Shown here: positions 5,953 through 9,412 of the stretch, piece by piece
How positions within the stretch are numbered: position 1 is the stretch's first letter
Layout: each line of letters begins with the position of its first letter
NCBI GenBank assembly: GCA_043742955.1
Contig: JAYTXL010000149.1
Location: 1 to 9,412 of the forward strand
DNA from: JAYTXL01 sp043742955
GTDB taxonomy: Bacteria; Verrucomicrobiota; Verrucomicrobiia; Limisphaerales; JAYTXL01
Direction of reading: 5' to 3'
Length of the DNA: 9,412 nt
Notes under the pieces: model-generated
The model's database searches: none
Told to the model about the DNA's origin: nothing
The model's input: the letters and a program-made list of their open reading frames with translations, nothing else
Translations under genes and position numbers: made by a program

Positions 5953-8882
5953 CACCGGCGCGGCGACGCTTCCTGAAGCCACGTCAGCGCGGGACGTTTT
6001 AAGGTGCTGATGAACACCTGTTCGGTTTCAAACTTCGCCTCGCCCTTCAACTCATCGCCGTCGAGAAAGGCGACGAAGGAAAACGCGGCGTTCGCCCGGC
6101 CGTGCTCCTGCGAATATTTTCGCACCAGCTCCACCGCCGGCATGGTTTTCGTGCCCATGATCTCGACGATCGGAAACTGGATGTCCCCGTCGAATGACCG
6201 GAAGACCAGCTCAGTGCAAACCAGCTTGTCGGTGGTGAAAAAATCGAACTCGAAATCATAGGGCTTGCCCGCGTGGCTGAAGGCGCGCCCGATACATTCG
6301 CGGACGCGCGCCGGATCCAGCCGGGTGCGCAGAAATGCCGCCGAATCCGCCTCGCCGACGGATCGTTCAAAGGAGGTGAACACCACGCCCTCGCTCACCG
6401 ATTCGAGGATGACATGCTCATGGCCCTGCTCGTCGCGTTGCACAAAATCCGCCCAGTGTTTTTTCACGCGCTCATCCTGGTCGAGGCCAAGCTTTTTTAA
6501 ATCGTCCGCCGTGCCAACATAGATTGCGGCGTGTGGCCAGTAGCCGGGCAGGAACGCGTTCGACAGATACCAGTTGCGCCGCTCCAGCATGATGTCGCCG
6601 GGCTGAAGCTTGGCGCGCAACTGGGACAGTTGCGCCGGATGAATGAGCGGTTTGCCGTGGCGTGGTTCCCGGATTTTTGTGTCGCCGACCCAGGTCGAGA
6701 TGACGGTCTTCGCTTGATAAATCGCCTCTCCTCCAGCCGCCTTGGCCTCCTGCCATGGTGTGGCCGCGTCCGCCTGCACCAACGCGTCGAGCAGGCGGTT
6801 ACGGGTTTTGGCAGAACGCCCGATGACGGCGTGAAACGCATCGTAAGGCGCGCTTTGGAGCAACTCCGCTTTGGCGAATGCCGGCTGGGCGGCTTCGTAA
6901 CGGCGCGTGGCGTCGGCGAGAAGGCGGCGATGCTCCGGGTTCACCAGGTTGTGGCGGACGGTGTCGTACAGGCCGGGCGGAATTTCCCAGAGCGGCTCGG
7001 GTTCGTTGAGTTTGCGTTTCGCGTCTGGCGAATGGTCGAAGAGCGTGACGAATTTCAGCGAGGCCTCGTAAAGCGCTGACGCAGCGGTATAGGCAGTGAG
7101 GAACGAGCGCAAACGCAGGCGCCCATCGGCGACCTCGCCGCTGTTTTGATACTTCCAAATCAACCGCAGCAATGCGGCGCGGTGGTTCAGATAACTGAGC
7201 AGCAACTGGCGCACCGCATCATTGTCCGCTTGATGATACCAGCTTCGCTGGCCGGCGGTAAAACCGGCCATCACCCCGCTGGTGCGCGTTTCCAGATCGC
7301 CCAGTCCCTGCAAAATGTTGCGCAGCGCGGTCTCGTCCGAGTTCAGCAGGGCCGCGAGATTGTTGGTGGACATTGCCGCAAGATTGAGCCCGGGCGTGCG
7401 CAATTCGGAACCATTGCGATTCCGCGCCCACCAAGTCACGCCGACAAACCCGCTGCTGATGAGCAGCAGGATCAAGGCCCAACGAACCGTCACCCACGCG
7501 CAATGCCGCCAGGAAAACGGCATGATGGGGATGGTTTCCGCCGGATGCTCGCGGCCGTATTCACCGGCCCATTCCGCCAATTGCCCGCGCAACGCGGCTT
7601 GTTCGACGCGCAATTCCTGGAGCGATTTGGAATCGAAGAACATGCGCACCTGCCGCCACCAGCCGCGACCACCCTCGCTCAGCCGTCGTGCGTAACTCAA
7701 CGCGAACCCACCGGCGAACGGTGTCACCGCGAGCCACGTCCAACACACCCAGGGCAGAAAATAGCTCCGCATCACCCACCAGACAACGGCCGACCACAAC
7801 CCGTAAACCGGCAGTGCCAGACCGAGCCGCGCCAGCGCCACCGTCGCGCGCGTGGGTTTTTGAAACTTTTCGGCGCTCAACCGGATCACCCAGTACGGAA
7901 CCAAATGATGCAGCGTGCCGATTAGCGCGGGCAGAAACCAAACCGCCAGCCAGAATCCTTCCCACACCATCTGCCCCGCGAGCCGCAGCCGGCGAAACCG
8001 CATGATTGGTGAACGGATTTCCAGACCTTCCGAAGCAAGCTGTTCGCGATATTTTTGAATCGACGCGGCCATGCCGGCGGCGCGCTCCGGGAATTTATCC
8101 TGAAAATAGTTGATGGCGTCGGCGATGCGCTTGCGTTGGCGTAAGGCGGCGATGCGGCCTTGCCCGCGCTCAACTGGCGCGGGGAGCAACATTTCCAGGT
8201 CGTTGAGGAAGGGTTCCCAATTCGCGTCGTCAAGATGGATCACCACTTCCTTGAGGCGCCGGTCAAGTTCGTTCGTCAATGCGCGCATCGCCCGTTTCTC
8301 CTCACCCGGGTTCGCCTCCAGTGCGGCGCTGACTTCAATTGGCTCTCCGACCCGCACCCAGACCGCGCTGCGAAAACTTTCCTTGCGCTGAAAATTGATG
8401 CCGAGCGGAATGATCTTCAATCCGCGCGCGCCGTCCTTGGCCGCCTGCACGGCGATGCGCGCCGCGCCCGAGCGGACCTGTTCGACGCGCACCAAGTCGT
8501 GCGATTCGCCCTCGGGAAAAATGCCAATGGCCTCGCCCTGCATGAGATATACCGCGGCGCGGGTGAGAGATTCGAGATTGCGCTGGACTTGCGTCGCGTC
8601 GTCCGAGCCGCGATAGGCGGGGATCATACCAAGGGCTCGCAGCACGACGCCCAGCACCGGCACCTCGAAGATCGGTGCCTTGGCCAGAAAATGCACCGGT
8701 CGCCGCGCGGCGATGCCGATGAGCACCGGATCAATGAGCGAATTGGCGTGGTTGGCGGCGAGCAGGATGGAACCGGCGGCGGGAATGTTTTCGCCCCCGG
8801 AGATTTCGATCTGGGGATAATAGATCCGCACGACGCGCCGCACAATGCGGCGGGCCAGATGGCCAAGCGAATTCAGCATCAT
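5952..8882 (-). CDS. Acyltransferase-membrane-permuted NlpC/P60 (YiiX/C92-like) fusion protein
   Basis: From the start at 8882 the protein has 976 residues. Residues 1 to about 235 are a glycerolipid acyltransferase: NHANSLID with H45-x5-D51 (one residue longer than the usual H-x4-D), GMIPAYRG, FPEGES at 122-127, and IIPLGIN. Hydrophobic segments lie near 305-335, 347-370, 372-395 and 462-484. A helical region of unknown family fills about 490-755. The end is a YiiX/C92-like cysteine-hydrolase domain: LQPGDIML (G762-D763), H784 in WPHAAIYVG, C889 in LVCTELV. Histidine before cysteine is the permuted order of that branch of NlpC/P60. Arginine-rich flanks suggest an N-terminal domain in the cytoplasm and a C-terminal domain outside the membrane (inference). 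I chose 8882 because GGAG sits 6 bases upstream. An in-frame ATG at 8921 lacks a ribosome site, and ATG 8879 is also possible. This is the first gene of a three-gene operon. Confidence 0.85.
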   Translation of the reverse strand: MMLNSLGHLARRIVRRVVRIYYPQIEISGGENIPAAGSILLAANHANSLIDPVLIGIAARRPVHFLAKAPIFEVPVLGVVLRALGMIPAYRGSDDATQVQRNLESLTRAAVYLMQGEAIGIFPEGESHDLVRVEQVRSGAARIAVQAAKDGARGLKIIPLGINFQRKESFRSAVWVRVGEPIEVSAALEANPGEEKRAMRALTNELDRRLKEVVIHLDDANWEPFLNDLEMLLPAPVERGQGRIAALRQRKRIADAINYFQDKFPERAAGMAASIQKYREQLASEGLEIRSPIMRFRRLRLAGQMVWEGFWLAVWFLPALIGTLHHLVPYWVIRLSAEKFQKPTRATVALARLGLALPVYGLWSAVVWWVMRSYFLPWVCWTWLAVTPFAGGFALSYARRLSEGGRGWWRQVRMFFDSKSLQELRVEQAALRGQLAEWAGEYGREHPAETIPIMPFSWRHCAWVTVRWALILLLISSGFVGVTWWARNRNGSELRTPGLNLAAMSTNNLAALLNSDETALRNILQGLGDLETRTSGVMAGFTAGQRSWYHQADNDAVRQLLLSYLNHRAALLRLIWKYQNSGEVADGRLRLRSFLTAYTAASALYEASLKFVTLFDHSPDAKRKLNEPEPLWEIPPGLYDTVRHNLVNPEHRRLLADATRRYEAAQPAFAKAELLQSAPYDAFHAVIGRSAKTRNRLLDALVQADAATPWQEAKAAGGEAIYQAKTVISTWVGDTKIREPRHGKPLIHPAQLSQLRAKLQPGDIMLERRNWYLSNAFLPGYWPHAAIYVGTADDLKKLGLDQDERVKKHWADFVQRDEQGHEHVILESVSEGVVFTSFERSVGEADSAAFLRTRLDPARVRECIGRAFSHAGKPYDFEFDFFTTDKLVCTELVFRSFDGDIQFPIVEIMGTKTMPAVELVRKYSQEHGRANAAFSFVAFLDGDELKGEAKFETEQVFISTLKRPALTWLQEASPRR

Positions 8883-8892
8883 CAGCGGCTCC
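8883..8892 (-). promoter_or_regulatory. Shine-Dalgarno site deciding the start of the acyltransferase/NlpC-P60 fusion
   Basis: On the minus strand GGAG (8892-8889) is followed by six bases and then ATG at 8882-8880. The upstream in-frame ATG at 8921 is preceded by a stretch without purine-rich sequence. This supports the shorter 976-residue form over the 989-residue one. Confidence 0.5.
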
Positions 8893-9085
8893 AGGTGAAA
8901 ATTGTTTGTGAGCCTTAGCATGAATCAAGCCGGCATGACAACTGGTAAATTGGGGCACCCGCGGAAATCTGGTCTGCTCTTGAGAGTCTGGATTTTGGTC
9001 GCCGCGCTTTCCGGTCTGGGTACGCATTGACCCAACCGCCAATAGCATCAAAAAACAGAATATACTTTCTGTCCGCCGATTGCGC

Positions 9086-9412
9086 ATGTATAAGCAGATG
9101 AACACTCCCTCGATGCCCATGCCGTCTCCCCAAGATCGTGAGTCTGCGCTGTTCGCGCTGGCCCTGGCCAAGCCGGTCGGGGAACGCCCGGCCTTCCTGG
9201 CCGTCGTGTGCGCGGGCGACATCGCGTTGCGCACCCGCCTCGAGGCGTTGCTCGCCGCGCACGACGAACCCGACCGCCTCCTGGCCACGCCACCCCCGGC
9301 CGCCCGGCACACCATCATGCTCGAGTTTCCTGATGCGCCCACCGAAATCGCCGATCCCAACAATCCCACGCCCGGTCCCGCCGGCACCATCCGCATCAAT
9401 CCCGCCGCCACT
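9086..9412 (+). CDS. N-terminal part of a probable Ser/Thr protein kinase, cut by the window edge
   Basis: An open frame of 109 codons runs from ATG 9086 to the last base without a stop. Residues 19 to about 67 (ESALFALALAKPVGERPAFL, then CAGDIALRTRLEALLAAHDE) match the pattern I know from the N-termini of large Ser/Thr kinases in Planctomycetes and Verrucomicrobia. There the stretch 'R..FL...CAGD..LR.R.EALLAAH' precedes the catalytic domain. A low-complexity Pro/Ala linker follows. The kinase domain itself would lie beyond the window, so the catalytic residues cannot be checked. The same N-terminal module also occurs in related non-kinase regulators, so 'kinase' is an inference. In-frame ATGs at 9098, 9113 and 9119 are alternative starts, and none has a good Shine-Dalgarno sequence. 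The gene is divergent from the minus-strand lipid operon, with 203 bp between start codons. Confidence 0.6.
   Translation, partial: MYKQMNTPSMPMPSPQDRESALFALALAKPVGERPAFLAVVCAGDIALRTRLEALLAAHDEPDRLLATPPPAARHTIMLEFPDAPTEIADPNNPTPGPAGTIRINPAAT

Noticed and set aside
7146..7925. 259-codon plus-strand ORF, and a similar 252-codon ORF at 8160-8918
   Set aside because: Both are antisense to the large acyltransferase fusion, with Pro/Arg/Gln-rich translations lacking recognisable motifs.
9027..9066. TTGACC (9027-9032) and TATACT (9061-9066) as a promoter for the kinase-like gene
   Set aside because: The spacer is 28 bases, far from the usual 16-18. TATACT alone is a weak case without a matching -35 element.
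1..9412. CRISPR array, tRNA, rRNA, insertion sequence with transposase, phage genes
   Set aside because: None was seen by reading: no regularly spaced repeats, no transposase or integrase motifs, no tRNA-like cloverleaf.

Overview
The window is GC-rich, densely coding bacterial DNA. A Verrucomicrobia-type source (Pedosphaera/Limisphaerales-like) is my inference. It rests on the fused LplT-PlsC-Aas protein and on a right-edge gene whose N-terminus looks like the Ser/Thr kinases of Planctomycetes and Verrucomicrobia. There is no rRNA, tRNA or phylogenetic marker here to confirm it.

Layout. Positions 1-367 hold no convincing gene but contain a 100-bp structured inverted-repeat element (255-354) that ends 13 bp before the first gene. 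A plus-strand pair follows. The first gene (368-3787) is a 1139-residue fusion of a lysophospholipid transporter (MFS), a PlsC acyltransferase and an acyl-ACP synthetase/AMP ligase. The second (3800-5026), 12 bp downstream, is a separate PlsC-type acyltransferase. A convergent minus-strand operon comes next, read from right to left. It starts with a large protein (8882-5952) that joins an N-terminal glycerolipid acyltransferase, membrane segments, an uncharacterised helical region and a C-terminal permuted NlpC/P60 (YiiX/C92-like) domain. A 38-codon ORF (5952-5836) overlaps its stop by one base (TGATG). Last is a sphingomyelin-synthase-like PAP2_C membrane enzyme (5815-5159). Divergent from this operon, at 9086, a probable Ser/Thr protein kinase gene starts and runs off the right edge.

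How the genes may work together. All four large complete genes point to membrane glycerolipid metabolism: three acyltransferase domains, one acyl-activating ligase, one lysolipid transporter, one lipid head-group phosphotransferase/phosphatase-like enzyme, and one hydrolase-like domain of a superfamily that includes phospholipid-acting LRAT enzymes. A plausible but untested model is a deacylation/reacylation or head-group remodelling locus. In it the large fusion's C-terminal domain, or another enzyme, generates lysolipids or exchanges acyl chains, and the LplT-PlsC-Aas fusion imports and re-acylates them. The least described parts are the acyltransferase/permuted-hydrolase fusion, the coupled 38-residue ORF and the structured repeat upstream of the first gene.
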